The translations under genes and the position numbers were made by a program. Of a stretch of 64,000 nt of DNA, positions 11,523 to 23,629 are shown one piece after another. The stretch is taken from positions 512,333,034 to 512,397,033 of the forward strand of contig NC_081415.1 of NCBI RefSeq assembly GCF_030272615.1. Direction: 5' to 3'. The DNA comes from Cryptomeria japonica (taxonomy: Eukaryota > Streptophyta > Pinopsida > Cupressales > Cupressaceae). A model generated the notes under the pieces. That model had not been told where the DNA came from, did not search any database, and saw nothing but the letters and a program-made list of their open reading frames with translations. Each line of letters begins with the position of its first letter. The stretch's first letter is position 1.

Positions 11523-12013
11523 TCATATGATTTTCTTGAGTAATGTTGATGTAAAATTTTATGATGATAATTATTCACACTTTCCCCTTTCATTTCAAGT
11601 ATTCATGTTTGTTGTCTAAAGAAGAGTTTGAGGTCATGGTATTTGATATAATAGTGTTTTTCCAAAGGTTTTTTGATACTTTCTTTTTTGGCAGGAAGGT
11701 TTTTGGCTCATGGAATTTGGCACAAGGCTTTGGAAAATTTTGTCTTCTTCCATTGATAGTAGCTATGGAGTCTACATTTGAAAATCATCCGATGGGTTTT
11801 TTTGGCAAATTGTCATATGGGCTCTATGCAAAATTGATATTATATGTGTTGTGCCCACATTTTGTATGTGGTTTTGGGCGGGGTGTCTAAATTGATCCGT
11901 TAGATACTATAGGTTTATTTTATGAGCTGTGACCAGAGGTTTTCTTCCCAGGGTTCTTTCCTCTAGTATGCTCTTTGAATCTTGTGTAAAAAATAAAAAA
12001 TATTAATAAAAAA
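11523..12013 (+). other. LINE 3' untranslated region and A-rich tail
   Basis: No supported coding sequence; the small open frame at 11561-11890 has no recognisable motif. The A-rich stretch from about 11987 marks the 3' end. Confidence 0.55.
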
Positions 12014-14389
12014 AGTTTAGTGGAATAATCCACTTTTATTGACAATTTTTTTTTATTTAATCCATAATTTTAATGGCAGAAAGTAATTTTTATGGAGTTA
12101 TTAATTCGGGATATTAATTTAATAATCTTGTTTTAATGATTTATTGGAGATTTTTGGGATTTTTTGAGTGGAGGTTTTCCTTTCTTCTTGTGTACGATTT
12201 GGGATGATTTTACGAGTTATGTTGTATTTTTATTGAATATTAAATAAGATTTCATGATGGGGCTTTTGTTGGAGAAATTGTATGATGATCTCCTTGATGA
12301 CTAATTGATTGGGCTAAGGACCTATGTTCGCAATTTGCATTGCATATTATATTGGATGAGCATTTATGTAGCTTCATAATTTCCTAGTATTATGCATTTC
12401 CCTAGTACATTTACATCATGCACATATAATATTTCACTATAAGTATTATGTTGTTTACATCTTGCTTGAGCATACTCTAGGTTGTTCTTAAGGGAATCTG
12501 GAATGGTTGGCCTATCCTTATGTGAACCTTATCTTGTGTGGTAAATAACTTGTACTGTTAATTTATAAACTACATTGAACCTAGAGTTGCTACAACCAAG
12601 AGCTCCTATTGAGCTACCCTTATATACACATAAATCTTGGTACATCCTTCTTGTGTAAGGATATGCATGTCCTTACAATGGTGATTCTTATGAGATTCAT
12701 TGTTAGTCACCTTCATTTATGTTTATGTGTTTAGTACCACTACATTGTAACTATTCCAAACTTCCATTAGGTATGTACGATAATGATCATGTGGTGGTTG
12801 TTCTCCCTGCTATGTAAATGGGTGAAGTGATTTTGTACTTAGACCCTTAATTCTTTGGATATATTGTTTTGTGTATATGCATTACAATGAATCATATATG
12901 TTTAACCCTTGTTGTCATACTTACCGTGTTGATGAGTCATGTTTCATGAACTTGGACCATGCATTAGATGTATCATTATGTGATTGTGGAACTATATTGC
13001 CTTGCTTATTTCCTCAAGCCTAAAGGAATTAGTGCATTGGAATGAATTAGTAAAGAATTACAAAATAAAAAAACTATATTTTCATACCTATGCTTGCATT
13101 AAAGAAGTTTATTATTGAAGTGTAAGTGAATTAACTATTTTTCATGTTTGGTATACATTCTCTAATGCATCAAGGATAGTGTGTCCTTGTGTGTCATGAA
13201 GTGTTTACTCCCTTCTATGTGGTTGATGCTAGTCACTTTATTATGTGTTTATATTATGTGATTGATGATTTGTTTGAGTTCTTGGTGATTTAACCAAGTT
13301 TTATGTGGGCTAGCTTTGCGTTTTTACACTTTCTTATTTCCTAGATTAGTCCCCAAATCCTTCTGTTTATCTATTTTGTGGAAATTAGCACACTTTATTT
13401 AATGTTGAAATGTCAACATTTTCTATGATTTAATGTTGGAATTGATGGTTTTCCCATTTGCAACTTCTCTTTTCAATTCTTGGGTGGCTAGTTTTGAATG
13501 TTTTTGTGACTGGTCATGCGTTGTAATAAGTGTTGTTCTCTATGATGTTAGTTTGAACCTCTGATAGTGTGTACAAGGGAGGACATAACAAAGAATTATA
13601 CCATATGTGTTTGTGATAAGTTGGAGTTGTAATTGAATAAAATAATTTAAATATGTTTTCCATAAAAAATTTTGATTGTTATGTCTTGCACCATAAGAAA
13701 TTAATGAGAAATGTATGTAATATTCATACATGTACTAGTTAAAATCATAAAAATAGCAATTCTTTTCTTTATTGAATGTTATGCTATATTAATTGAGTTG
13801 AATAGCCTATATTTGACTTTAAGTGATGTGAAAATTGGATGTGTGTATTTTGTTATGGTGATTTAAGCATACTTTCTTGTTTATGATGGTAAAATCATGT
13901 GTTTTGAATATGTTTTATCTTGCTCTTTGATAAATAGGTGGATGTGAATGATCCCACCTACTTTGTTTTCTCCTTCGGGATTTGTTGCTGAGGTGCTCAA
14001 TGCACTCTTTATTTTTTTTATGTTTTGTTGTGAGCATTTACCATGTCACTCTTGGATGTGTCTTCTCTTACTGCACGTAGGATTGACATGGTGTGGGTAT
14101 AGAAGTTCCCTTAGTTGGTGCCTCGAAACTTAATAACTATATATATCTATTTGTTATATGTATATATATGCCTTGTGCAAAACTCTTCTTTAGAGGTTGG
14201 TTACTTTTGAAGGAGTTCCTCTTAAATTTTTTATGTTATCATTAGTTGGAGGTTAGAATAGGTTGTGGTGTTGTGATCTTGACTCGTGTATGAGTCGCAT
14301 ACTTATTTTCTTGCTTGGAGTTATTCTTGTTTATGCTTTGATGGTGCCTTGTTCTAGATTTGTAGGTTTCTAAGAGTAAGCCTAATTCT
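12014..14389. other. Unassigned AT-rich stretch, probably old retroelement remains
   Basis: I see no supported gene here on either strand; open frames are short and lack motifs. The stretch ends at a polypurine tract followed by an LTR-like start, so at least its 3' part may be the non-coding tail of a gypsy element. Its upstream origin is unknown. Confidence 0.4.
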
Positions 14390-14409
14390 AGGGGGAGGAT
14401 GTAATGCCC
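14390..14409 (+). other. Orphan polypurine tract and LTR start
   Basis: AGGGGGAGGA (14390-14399) runs directly into TGTAATGCCC (14400-14409), the same architecture as the polypurine tract and LTR start of element F (AGAGGGGGAGGG, TGTGAGGCCC). No matching LTR end was found in the window. Confidence 0.5.
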
Positions 14410-14780
14410 ATCTCTTTTGTTCCCTTTCTCTTCTCATTGTTGGTATTATTTTGATTAGGATGTGTCACTTGGGTGTTTGGATGTGGATCTCTCCATGATG
14501 TTGAACTACCCATGATGATTAAAAATTTAGGATTTATTGATCATGTTAGAAATTATTGATTATTGATATTATGATTTCCTAAAAATTTTGGGATAATGAT
14601 TCATACTTGAGGACCCATTGACGGTATTGGTTTATGATGTTTTCATTAAAGGGGAAAACTAGTTTTATAGGGACCAGAAACTCAGAGTTAATAGAAAATA
14701 AGAAAGACCTGAAACAACGAGGACCCAACTACAAAAAGGATGCGAACTAGTCCAATAAACACTTGCATATTTTCTCATTC
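14400..14780 (+). repeat. Probable LTR fragment, end unknown
   Basis: Sequence downstream of TGTAATGCCC is AT-rich and non-coding. It loses any LTR character before the minus-strand pseudogene that begins near 14790. Nothing else was recognised. Confidence 0.3.
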
Positions 14781-14789
14781 TTCATAATA

Positions 14790-16158
14790 ACCTCTTTGTT
14801 AATCAATATAGCTTTATTACTAACACTATCAAAAGGGGTCATACCCTTGTCTTTTCTATGAAGCCTAGTCACAGGACTCGACTGGGGCTCCTTAATGTCC
14901 TCCTCATCCTCATCCCTACTCTCTCAAGGTACCCTGAGAATATTGATTGTCCTTGCATTCATTGCTTTAGCCTTCTTCTCTGTGTTCATTCTGCCCAAAG
15001 GGGAATTACCTAGGGAAATAGAATGCAAGAATCTAGCCTGCTAATTTATCTTGCAAAGACCTTCATTAGTGTTATCCATAGTCACCTTGCTAACTGCCAC
15101 CATCGCAGTCAAACTCTTCTTGAGTTTCAAATAATCATCCTCCAAAGATTTGATTCACCTATCATGGTACTTGAGGACTTATGAATCTCCCTTTGCTTGA
15201 TCAATCCTTTCCTTCAAATAATTAATATCCCACAAAATCCCAAAGAATAGGGCGTGTTGGTGCTCCTATTAATTTCACAGGCTAAGATTGTAAACTGTAA
15301 CCTCTGGGAAAGGGAAACCCATCTCCATTGACATAGCCCAGGCCCCATCAACAAGCAAAAAGAGATTAGCATCTTGTTCTTTTTCATGCCCACCCAAATC
15401 CATATGGGGTGCCTTTCTCTTCTTCACACACAAAAAAAAGCATTAGCGTCTGGGGACCCATAAATCTTAGACTTCCCCTTCCCATTGGAAATGGTAGCCC
15501 CAATCCCCTTGTTCCCCTTGACATCAATACTAGGGTTCATAGAATCAGGAACAAAATTGGGGTCATCATCCTCATCCGCGAGCACACTCTTCCTAACATT
15601 GGGATTAGGGTTTTTAGCAGTGGATGACATTGGGTCCCAATTTTTATAGATATGAAAGGCCTCTTCCTCAGTAGAATCATCCTCCTCATCAGAGGTTGTA
15701 TTCTCATAATGCACCTGAACATTCTTTTGAAATTTAATACCCATGTTAGCCCTAGGGTTTAGCTCCACATAAAGTGCTTTAGCATGTTCCATGATCAGAA
15801 GGATCAATCCCTCATGAAGAATAGGGAAGGAAACCCTCTTCACATGAGCCTGAATACTATGATTTAGGGAGGCCACTAGGTAAAAGGGACAAGAGATACA
15901 CTTGTCATGTCGAAAATGATTCGAAATGACAAAATAGTAACTGAAAAGGTTGCAAAATTTACAATCCAAAGTGAGGTATAAGATGATGACCTCTGAAATC
16001 ACGTTCTAGGGATTAGGGAGTGAAGTTATATCCCAACCACCATATTTATTTTTCCTCATTTTTTTCCTATCCTTCGACATGAGGAAGGTGTTAAAAGTAG
16101 TAGTGGCAAATTTTTTGTCCTTACATAATTTGGTTCCTTCAATCAAGGTATTGGATAC
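14790..16158 (-). pseudogene. Unrecognised protein remnant
   Basis: On the minus strand, reading from 16158 down, segments 16158-16006, 16002-15424 and, after a frame change, roughly 15230-14790 read as one eroded protein. The middle part is acidic (TSDEEDDSTEEEAF; VLADEDDDPNFVPDS). The distal part looks like a coiled coil (SLEDDYLKLKKSLTAM) followed by another acidic, proline-containing segment. I cannot assign a family. It could be a gag-like or transposon-associated protein. Element C interrupts its 5' side at 16159. Confidence 0.4.
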
Positions 16159-16261
16159 TATTAGCCCCCCTACCTTCATTAAAAATTTCAAACTCGAAGG
16201 TCACCTTTTTAGTGTTTATTTTCTCTTTCAGTCATATATTTACTCTCTTTGAACCCAAGTC

Positions 16262-16571
16262 ATTGAACCTTTTCAAAATTCAAAGTTCAAAGTTCAAAAT
16301 GCACTTTAAGAATTTTCTTTGTGGCTTTGTTTTATGGTAAAGTGAGTGCTTTGTTGCAATTTGTATTGAACTTGAACTGTTGAACCTTTTTGGTTCAAGG
16401 TTCAAGGTTCAAAGTTCAAAGTCAGTCATACATCGGTTTTATCTTTGCTATTTAATTGTTCTTTTTTTTTTGTCGTGTAGTCAATGTTATGTATTATTTA
16501 GTGTTATTTCTCAATATTGAACTTGAACCTCTGAACCTCTTGGTTCTTGGTTCAAGGTTCAAAGTTAGAAT
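16262..16571. repeat. Clusters of GTTCAAA / GAACCTT short repeats
   Basis: Direct and inverted 7-base units recur at about 16265-16300, 16375-16425 and 16520-16567, for example TTCAAAGTTCAAAG and GGTTCAAGGTTCAAAG, with GAACCTTTTTGGTTC forming a hairpin. The 3' LTR has the same clusters at 33159-33306 and 33400-33447, so they predate insertion of C. Confidence 0.75.
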
Positions 16572-17059
16572 TCTTAAAGTCTTAAATTCTATGTAGAATT
16601 GACACATGTATCATGAAGTGAATGTGGCAATGGTAAAAGAGAATATTTTGGGGGATTCAAAATGTTAGTTTCAAAATTATGACAAGAAATCATGATAATT
16701 CATGAGTCATGTGATGGAATGACCCGAAATTAAATGCATGCCGATTATATGTCAAATCAGGCATTAGCTCAGATGAACTTACTTAATTAGTACAGCTAGC
16801 TAGGTCTTGATTGTGATTTTATCTATTTTTGTTGTGAAAACTAGCAACTCTTTCTAGAATTTTCTCAATAGCCATGCAAGTGAGGAAAATTGGAGGTATT
16901 GTATCTGCACACATAATTTTTTCGAGAATTTATTGTTGAGATCAAGTTAGTTTTAATTATTATCTCTTTTGTTTTATTTACTTATTCTGGAAGCTAGATG
17001 TTGTTTGTTCCCCTTTGTTGTGTATAAGAATTTATTACATTTCTATAATTGTTTGATTA

Positions 17060-19375
17060 AAATGAGAGGGGTCATTATGAAGTAAACTCTACCAAAATTG
17101 GGCTCCACTTCTTGCCTAGTTATTTCACTCCCAAAGATGGGAGATACTTCATTAGCTCAGGTGGATCTCTTCGATTTTATTGAGAGATCCAAAAAACCAA
17201 TTCAAAATTAAATGATGGAGAGAATTGTGAAGAGTGGTTTGGTTGAGGCCGTCACATTTCCCATTTCTACACCATGCCCAAAGTCAGTATTAGAATGTAT
17301 GAATAAATATGATGTGGAGCATAGGTCTATCAGGAACATTAATGGTTAAGTACTATTAAAAATAGATAGGGAGACTATAATGGAAGCTATGGGCATACCT
17401 CATAAGCAGCCATATGAGGAATCAACTATTGGCACTTCGTATTCCTTTTTTGAGAAGAAGAGTACTTATAAAAGTGTGATTGTATGGAATTGGTTATTGA
17501 AGATTCAAAAGGGGGGGTCTAGGTTACCAAGGCCACTTACTAGAGAGCACTTCATAACAAAGGTGCAGGACATTATCATTTTGTTGAATAGGGTAAAAGG
17601 AAATAGCCATTCCTTTTACTGGGAAGACCAGATGTACTTCTACATCCAAGTCATTCTAAACAGAAGCGCCTACCTATATTGGGGGTAGGTAATTTCAGAA
17701 AGATTGCATGACAGTTTGAACAATTTTATCAGAATGAGTGGTTTCTTTACGTCTTCATATTTATTTTATATTCTTGCTTGTACCCGAGATTGGAATGGCA
17801 TGTATTATGAACCCTAGATTGATGGAATAAGGGTATATGAATATTACCCTCACCTACAGGAACATAGATATGTAGATAATTTTATGAGATGGAATGACAT
17901 TTTTGCAGGAAGATTGGTTTATGAATTGCAGTGAAACACAAATAAGAGTTTGACAATAGAAGCCATGGAATTTATTGGCATTTATGGTAGTTACTTTATC
18001 CAATTCCCTCTATTCACTTATATTAGAGTTGGCGGCTTTCAAGGTGAACCTTTGAGGTTACCTAGGTTTGTGTTGGATAGCTATGTTTTAATCGAAGTTA
18101 GTCAACAACTAGCATATAATGACAAGAAAAGTGGAGGGAAGTTTGCGGTGGTATTTCCTGTAGAACTTGGATACTATAATTGTGCATCAATTTTAAAATG
18201 CCTTGAACCTTAAACTTGAACTCAAGAAGTTCAAATTGCAGTTGTATGTTGCCATATATAAATTTGGCAGTTGAGGATTTGCTACTGAGAATTTAGATGT
18301 TGATAATGGTTTTCAACATGAACCTCAATTGGAGGATTATTGGGAGAACTGTGCTGATGAGTTTGAAGTTATAAGAAGGATATGGTCAAGGTTCACGGTT
18401 AAATAAATTGTTACAATGGACTTATCCATGAATGTTTGTGGGGTGCAAGAAGATGGAGATGAGGAAGTAGTTGATCCTGAGTTTGATGAAAGGATACAGG
18501 GACAACCTATTCTAGAAATTGATTGTAATAGGAAAGGGGACGATAGCATTCAGGCCAAAACTTTTAATGTGATCAACAGAACAAAAAAATTCTTGAAAGA
18601 TCATTATTTTAGACAAAGGCCTATACCTGTACCTAAGGATAAGAGAGTTAGTCAAACCCATGTGACTTCCCAAAAATCTCCTCCTTCTTCTAATATTACT
18701 ATTGATATTGCAGGTGATGAGAAACAAAGGACAAAGAAGGCCAAGATTGAAAATTTAGGAGAGTCTTTTTTAGGTTCTGCATCTTCCCGTGTTACCAAAT
18801 CATTTAGTAGGAAAAGCTATCAAAAAATCCTCAAAATAACACTGGTAGTAGACTTGGATCCTGAAGAAGAAATTAAAGAAGTAATAGATACTTAGATGTA
18901 GGATTAGTCCATCATAGATGTTGTAGAAAAATGAAAAGAAATCCAGCAACCTGAGGATTCCAGGAATACCATGGTGATTATCATCATTAATCAACAATCA
19001 CCATTACAAAGGGAGACATCCACCACTCCTAAGTGGTTGAGTGCTTTGCTTACTAAGAAGAGGAATGTAACTCCTATTTCAATCCCAATAGAGGATATGG
19101 TCAGCAAGTGTCTGGGAAGAACTTCAAAGTCCAAGAGACTTAAAATAGAAACCATGATCTATGTTGATGAGCAAACAAGACATTGGGTTATAGAAGTGGC
19201 TAGACCCCCAACAGAAAAGGAGGTTGAGAATATCACTAAGAAAGATTTCATCATTGAAAAGAATGATCTAGGGGAAACTTCTTGGGCTACTGATGTTAAA
19301 CATTTGGAGAATTCAACCAAAAGGATCCTCACTACGACTTCGAAGGATGAAAAAGACAAAAGTGAGATGAAGTAG
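17060..19375 (+). pseudogene. LTR-internal protein remnant of element C, 5' copy
   Basis: Open segments at 17380-17688, 17950-18213, 18416-18895 and 18971-19375, with disrupted sequence between, read as one protein of roughly 700 codons. Visible segments include RLPRPLTREHFITKV, a W/Y-rich stretch (YWEDQMYFYIQVILN; SSYLFYILACTRDWNG), then YYPHLQEHRYVDNFMRWND, RLPRFVLDSYVLIEV, and a lysine-rich hydrophilic tail. The same order is visible in the 3' LTR copy, so it is part of the LTR. I do not recognise the family. It may be a captured host sequence or an accessory ORF. Confidence 0.55.
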
Positions 19376-19650
19376 ATTATAATGCAAATGGATCAATATA
19401 TCAATGTTATCTAGAATCCAAATCCTCGACCACTTTCTCAAGTTTCTTTATCGTTTGATCCAAAATCACCCATGAACCAGAAGTTACTTGATCAATTTCA
19501 AAGGAGCTAGATGATATGTTGAGGGTAAACCTAAACTTGGTTCACCCAACTGTTGTTTATTTTCCTTTTCATGAAGGGTATGCATGAGTCATCATTTTAA
19601 AAACATATTAAAATCAAAGAAAAGTTGAATCTATTAACCAACAGATTTTT

Positions 19651-19668
19651 GGTGACTCTACTGGGGAG
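19651..19668 (+). other. Primer-binding-site-like sequence of element C
   Basis: TGGTGACTCTACTGGGGA begins 6 bases after the LTR end. It resembles the TGGCGACTC...TGGGGA sequence at this position in Tat/Ogre-type plant gypsy elements, and is unlike the tRNA-Met-type site (TGGTATCAGAGC) of the other elements here. Confidence 0.55.
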
Positions 19669-19947
19669 TCGAATAATAAGATCGGTCACCTAGTTACAGG
19701 ATACAAAGAATTGGATTGTCAATCTTTAAGAGTTTATTCAATGCCATTAAAATTTTGCATTGTAAACAAGCTAGAGCCAAGAAGATATACTAGGTCTTAG
19801 AGGTGTGAAGGAATAGTTGACTATGTTTTCCAAGAATTGCAAAACCTAGATTTTTAGCCATCCTTTTCACCTAAGAAATGAGCAAAAAGTATACCTCCTT
19901 CTCCACTCCCTTCACTTCCTGTATCCTTAGTTTGTCAAGCCCTAACC

Positions 19948-20165
19948 TTGCATGGTGTTGCCTTACCCAGTGTAATCAATCTAACACCTCTCAATATCAT
20001 TCTTCCAATGCCAGCCAACAATCCTTGGGGGGTTGTAGTAGGTCTGTTGAATTTGCATCTAAATTTGAATGCTTTACTCAAAGGAGAGAGAGATCACTTA
20101 CATAAATTTGGTGGTGATGGGAAGGTCATAGTTGATAAACATTTAAATGAATTTAATGTTGCATG
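19948..20165 (+). pseudogene. Element C gag, N-terminal part
   Basis: The frame from ATG at 19948 ends in DKHLNEFNVAC exactly at D's insertion point and continues in the same frame after D (T at 27871 completes the Cys codon, then GVIATEHEDIAVRLFVQTL). This joins the matrix/capsid-like start of a Tat-type gag to its remainder. The true start could be earlier: alternative frames begin at 19878. Confidence 0.75.
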
Positions 20166-21631
20166 TGATAGTTCATACAAACTTAATCATCCATAAAAAC
20201 ATCAGATTCAACCTCAGTAACATATACTTCAGCAATATAACCAAAACTATTAAATATGCAAACTCAAAAGCATATAAACATCATAAACCTCATAACACTA
20301 GATTTAATGTGGAAACCCAAATAGGGAAAAACCACTATGGGATTTACGACCCACTAAGAAATATACTCTTCTAGAGTATGCTTGGTTAAAAGCAAATCCT
20401 ATTAAAGATTACAAACACATTGCTAGATGTTACCCGGTTAAGGGATTTCCCTCAGATTTGTTAGGATCTTCACTTTGTTAGAACTGACCTTGTTAAAGGA
20501 TTTCAAACACTCAATTAGAATGTCACCTTCCTAGAGGGTTTTACATATAAGATTGTTAAGTCCACTCAGTTAAGAGATTTTCTGTCACTTTCACAAAATA
20601 ACAGTAATAAAAATCTATCTACAACTTCACATCTAAAATGCTAAACCAGATTCCTATTTGTTCAATACATTCTAGACATAGAACTAATCTTGTCTATCTG
20701 TTGGTCTTCTATACTATGTTATTCTAATAGGTTTTCAAGCTTCTATGCTCAATAATCACTATGTAGCATCCCTGTGCATACACTTGCCCGCATCTATTGT
20801 TTATCAACAGTTTCCTATTTATAAACAATTAGGTAATCGCTTAATCTCCTTGATCACATTTCCCATGATCAATCATAGCCATTAGATCTTCAATCTTGTC
20901 CAAGTTCAATGCATCTTTCGATCTCAAAACATTTTACCCTGCCTTGGAACTTGCATACATTTCTTGGAACTTGTGCCAGGGTATTGTTGTTCAATCTGAG
21001 CTGTAGATCTTCATGCCGACTTTCCATTGTCTTAGATTCATTAACAAACTTCTTCCACAACTCACCAATCATTTAATCTGCTACAACTCATCAACTTCCT
21101 TCATTAAATACCGCTTATAAACATTTAATACATTATATTATAGCTTGGTTATAACTCGGTAACAACTCAGTGAATACTAAACTTCACTCGGTAGACATTC
21201 CATCTTCATTAACCGATAGTGATAACCTCAGGGTTTACCGACTAGGTTCTTTACTTGATAACATAGTATAGTATTAACCTTTACATTTTAAAACATATGT
21301 ATGATGTTAAAACAATCTAAAACATCATGATCTCATCATTTTCTGACTTGGTACTAGTTGCCCATTGAAGACCTTATTCATCCCCTTATTCATCATATTC
21401 TTTCCTATGTCTTTTACCGACATCTTTATAATCTTCATATCATACTTCTCAAGATATGGCAACATCATACTGAATTAGAAAATCAATTTCTTGACATCAA
21501 TGACAAAATAATAATATCAAGATAGTAAACATCTTTAATCAGTTATATCCATAATCATCAACAACCTTCTCAATATCCTTATGAAATGCCAACAATCTTT
21601 CATTGTCTATTATAATGCAATATTGCCAACA
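20166..21631 (-). repeat. 3' LTR of D
   Basis: Read on the minus strand it starts TGTTGGCAATATTGC at 21631 and ends AACTATCA at 20166. Compared with the other LTR it lacks 62 bases (equivalent to 26323-26384), including the poly-C tract near the LTR end. It also has one, not two, copies of a 23-base telobox-containing unit (21226-21248). TATAAATAGG lies at 20823-20814 on the minus strand. Confidence 0.9.
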
Positions 21632-22071
21632 ATCTCCCCCTTTGGCATTGATGGAAAAACCAATTTATTTGACCTTAAAAGATTTGGATTGCTATGATTC
21701 TGAAATGCTGAAATGCTCTCCCCCATACATTAGACTTCTCCTATTTTCTTTCCAATCTGTAGTCTGCTCAATTTTCTTTTGGTTTTCTTCCTTGATAGGT
21801 CTTCTCTCAGTCTTCTCCCTTTTATAGTAGTCTTCTCACCCTTTGACAACAATGCCAAAAAGTAAAGAACTAAAACATAATTACTTTCTGTAAGAAGTGA
21901 TTTCCTGTTGTTGTGTATCAATTGAGTCTCGGTCAGAGCATCTATCTTTAATTCCCATTCCCTATATAATTCCTATACAACTTTAGAAAACATCCTAAAG
22001 TGTATAAATCAGCATCAACTCCCAAAAGATATTCAATAGAGTCATCAGATTGATGCTTTCACCGAACTCGG
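21632..22071 (-). other. D 3' non-coding region with two polypurine tracts
   Basis: Next to the LTR the minus strand reads CAATGCCAAAGGGGGAGATTG. A second, imperfect tract (CATTGTTGTCAAAGGGTGAG) lies near 21830-21855. The same doublet occurs in E, B and B'. No coding sequence was seen. Confidence 0.75.
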
Positions 22072-22735
22072 TCAATGAGTAGAATATAGGGGTAGGACCC
22101 CTAACTTACTTTTGAGATATTCAAAAGTGTCCTTTGGTAGTGGTTTGGTGAAGATATCTACTATTTGCTCCTTTGTGCTAACATACTCCAACACTACTTT
22201 ATTCTCTTGAGATTCTTCTCTAAGATAATGATATTTGATAGAGATGTGCTTTATCTTAGAGTGCATAATAGGATTCTTTGAAATATTAATGGCACTAGTA
22301 TTGTCACAGAATATAGTTACTGGCTCGGTAACTTTCTCATTTATACCTTCCAATAGTTGTTTGATCCATGCAATGTTGGTACAATTCAATGCTGCAGCAA
22401 TGTATTCAGCTTCTGTTGTTGACTGTGAAACACATCCTTGTTTCTTGCTAAGCCAACTCACTAGTCTTTCTCCTAAGAAGAAAGCTCCTCCACTTGTTCT
22501 TTTTCTGTCATCAATGTTGCCTGCTCAATCAGCATCAGTATAAACTTTTAAATCAAAATCATTTCCTTTTTGATATACTAAGCCATAATCCTCAATGCCT
22601 TTCAAGTATCTAAAAATTCTTTTGATTGATGCCATGTGTTTCCTTAGGATCTGCAGAGAATCTTGCAACTATACCTACTGCATGTGCTATATCTAGTCTG
22701 CTGTGAACAACATATTTTAGCTTTCCAATCATGGA
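22072..22735 (-). pseudogene. D RNase H
   Basis: The last pol segment of D. 22461-22072 is open ([72 protein letters not shown]), giving the copia RNase H Glu and Asp signatures. The N-terminal part (22735-22462) has a frame break. E carries the same domain continuous with RT. Confidence 0.85.
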
Positions 22736-23620
22736 TCAGTAAAGTGTCTCATCAATAGATGCAGATTCATCATTTTTTGACAATTTACATTTGGTAGTCA
22801 TAGGAGTACTTACTGGTTTTGAATCCTCCATTCCAAATTTCTTCAAGATTTCCTTTGTGTACTTGGATTGAGTAATGAAAATCTCATTTGTCATTTGTAG
22901 TATCTGTAAACCTATAAAATACTTTATCTTACTAATTAATGACATCTCAAATTCTTTTCTCATTTCATTTCGAAAGTTCTTGCATAAAGAGTCATTTTCA
23001 CAAAATATAATATCATCAACAAATATGGCTGAGATCAGTATTCCATTTTCATCATTCTTCATATAAATATTGTTGTTCTCACTTGTCCTTATAAAACCAA
23101 TCTTAATCAAATAAGATTGCAATCTTTCATACCATGCTCTTGGTGCTTGTTTCAAACCATCTAAAGCTTTGTTCAATTTACATACCTGATCTTTATTATT
23201 GTCTTCAACAAATCCTTCAGGTTGTTCAATGAAAACTTCTTCTTCTAATATTCCATTCAGAAATGCAGATTTGACATCCATTTGATATACCTTGAAGTTC
23301 TTGAAAGCAGCATAGGCCAACAATGTTCTTACTCCTTCAAGTCTAGCAACAAGTGCAAAAGTTTCACCATAATCAATTCCTTCTTCTTGAGCATAACCTT
23401 TGCAAACTAGTCTTGCTTTGTTTCGAATGACCTCTCCTTTTTCATTTAGCTTGTTTCTGAAAATCCACTTTGTACTGATTACATTCTTGTCCTTTGGTCT
23501 TGGGATTAGTGTCCATGTGTCATTCTTTTTGATTTGATCAATCTCTTCTGTCATAGAATTTATCCAATCTTCATTGTTAAATGCCTCTTTCACTATTCTT
23601 GGTTCAAATTTAGATATCAA
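22736..23620 (-). pseudogene. D reverse transcriptase
   Basis: A 294-codon frame starting [18 protein letters not shown]. Copia RT motifs in order: [54 protein letters not shown] and FVDDIIF, the YVDD-type catalytic box. The common CVYGLKQ-like segment reads ALDGLKQ, with Asp for the Tyr of E. It is separated from upstream integrase sequence only by a TAG at 23632-23630, which E shares. Confidence 0.9.
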
Positions 23621-23629
23621 ACATGTGTT

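Larger units (their letters stand above)
8008..12013 (+). mobile_element. L1-type LINE with RNase H, 5'-truncated and decayed
   Basis: Homology begins abruptly at the endonuclease-RT linker (FKFEPMWFRD), so ORF1 and the endonuclease core are absent, as in a 5'-truncated L1 insertion. RT, a zinc-knuckle region and RNase H follow in several frames. An A-rich tail ends the element (AAAAAATAAAAAATATTAATAAAAAAA, 11987-12013). No clear target-site duplication was found: GTTTGGG just before and GTTTAGTGG just after are only partly alike. Confidence 0.8.
16159..19644 (+). repeat. 5' LTR of element C (about 3.5 kb)
   Basis: The start is set by the point where similarity to the 3' copy begins (AGCCCCCCTACCTTCATT here, TTGCCCCCCCTACC at 33055). 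The end is CCAACA at 19644, just before the primer-site sequence. The first 450 bases carry clusters of TTCAAAG/GAACCTT repeats. From about 17060 the LTR carries a decayed reading frame. Confidence 0.75.

Noticed and set aside
11561-11890. Open frame of 109 codons in the LINE tail
   Set aside because: Low-complexity Phe-rich translation in an AT-rich 3' UTR, with no motif.
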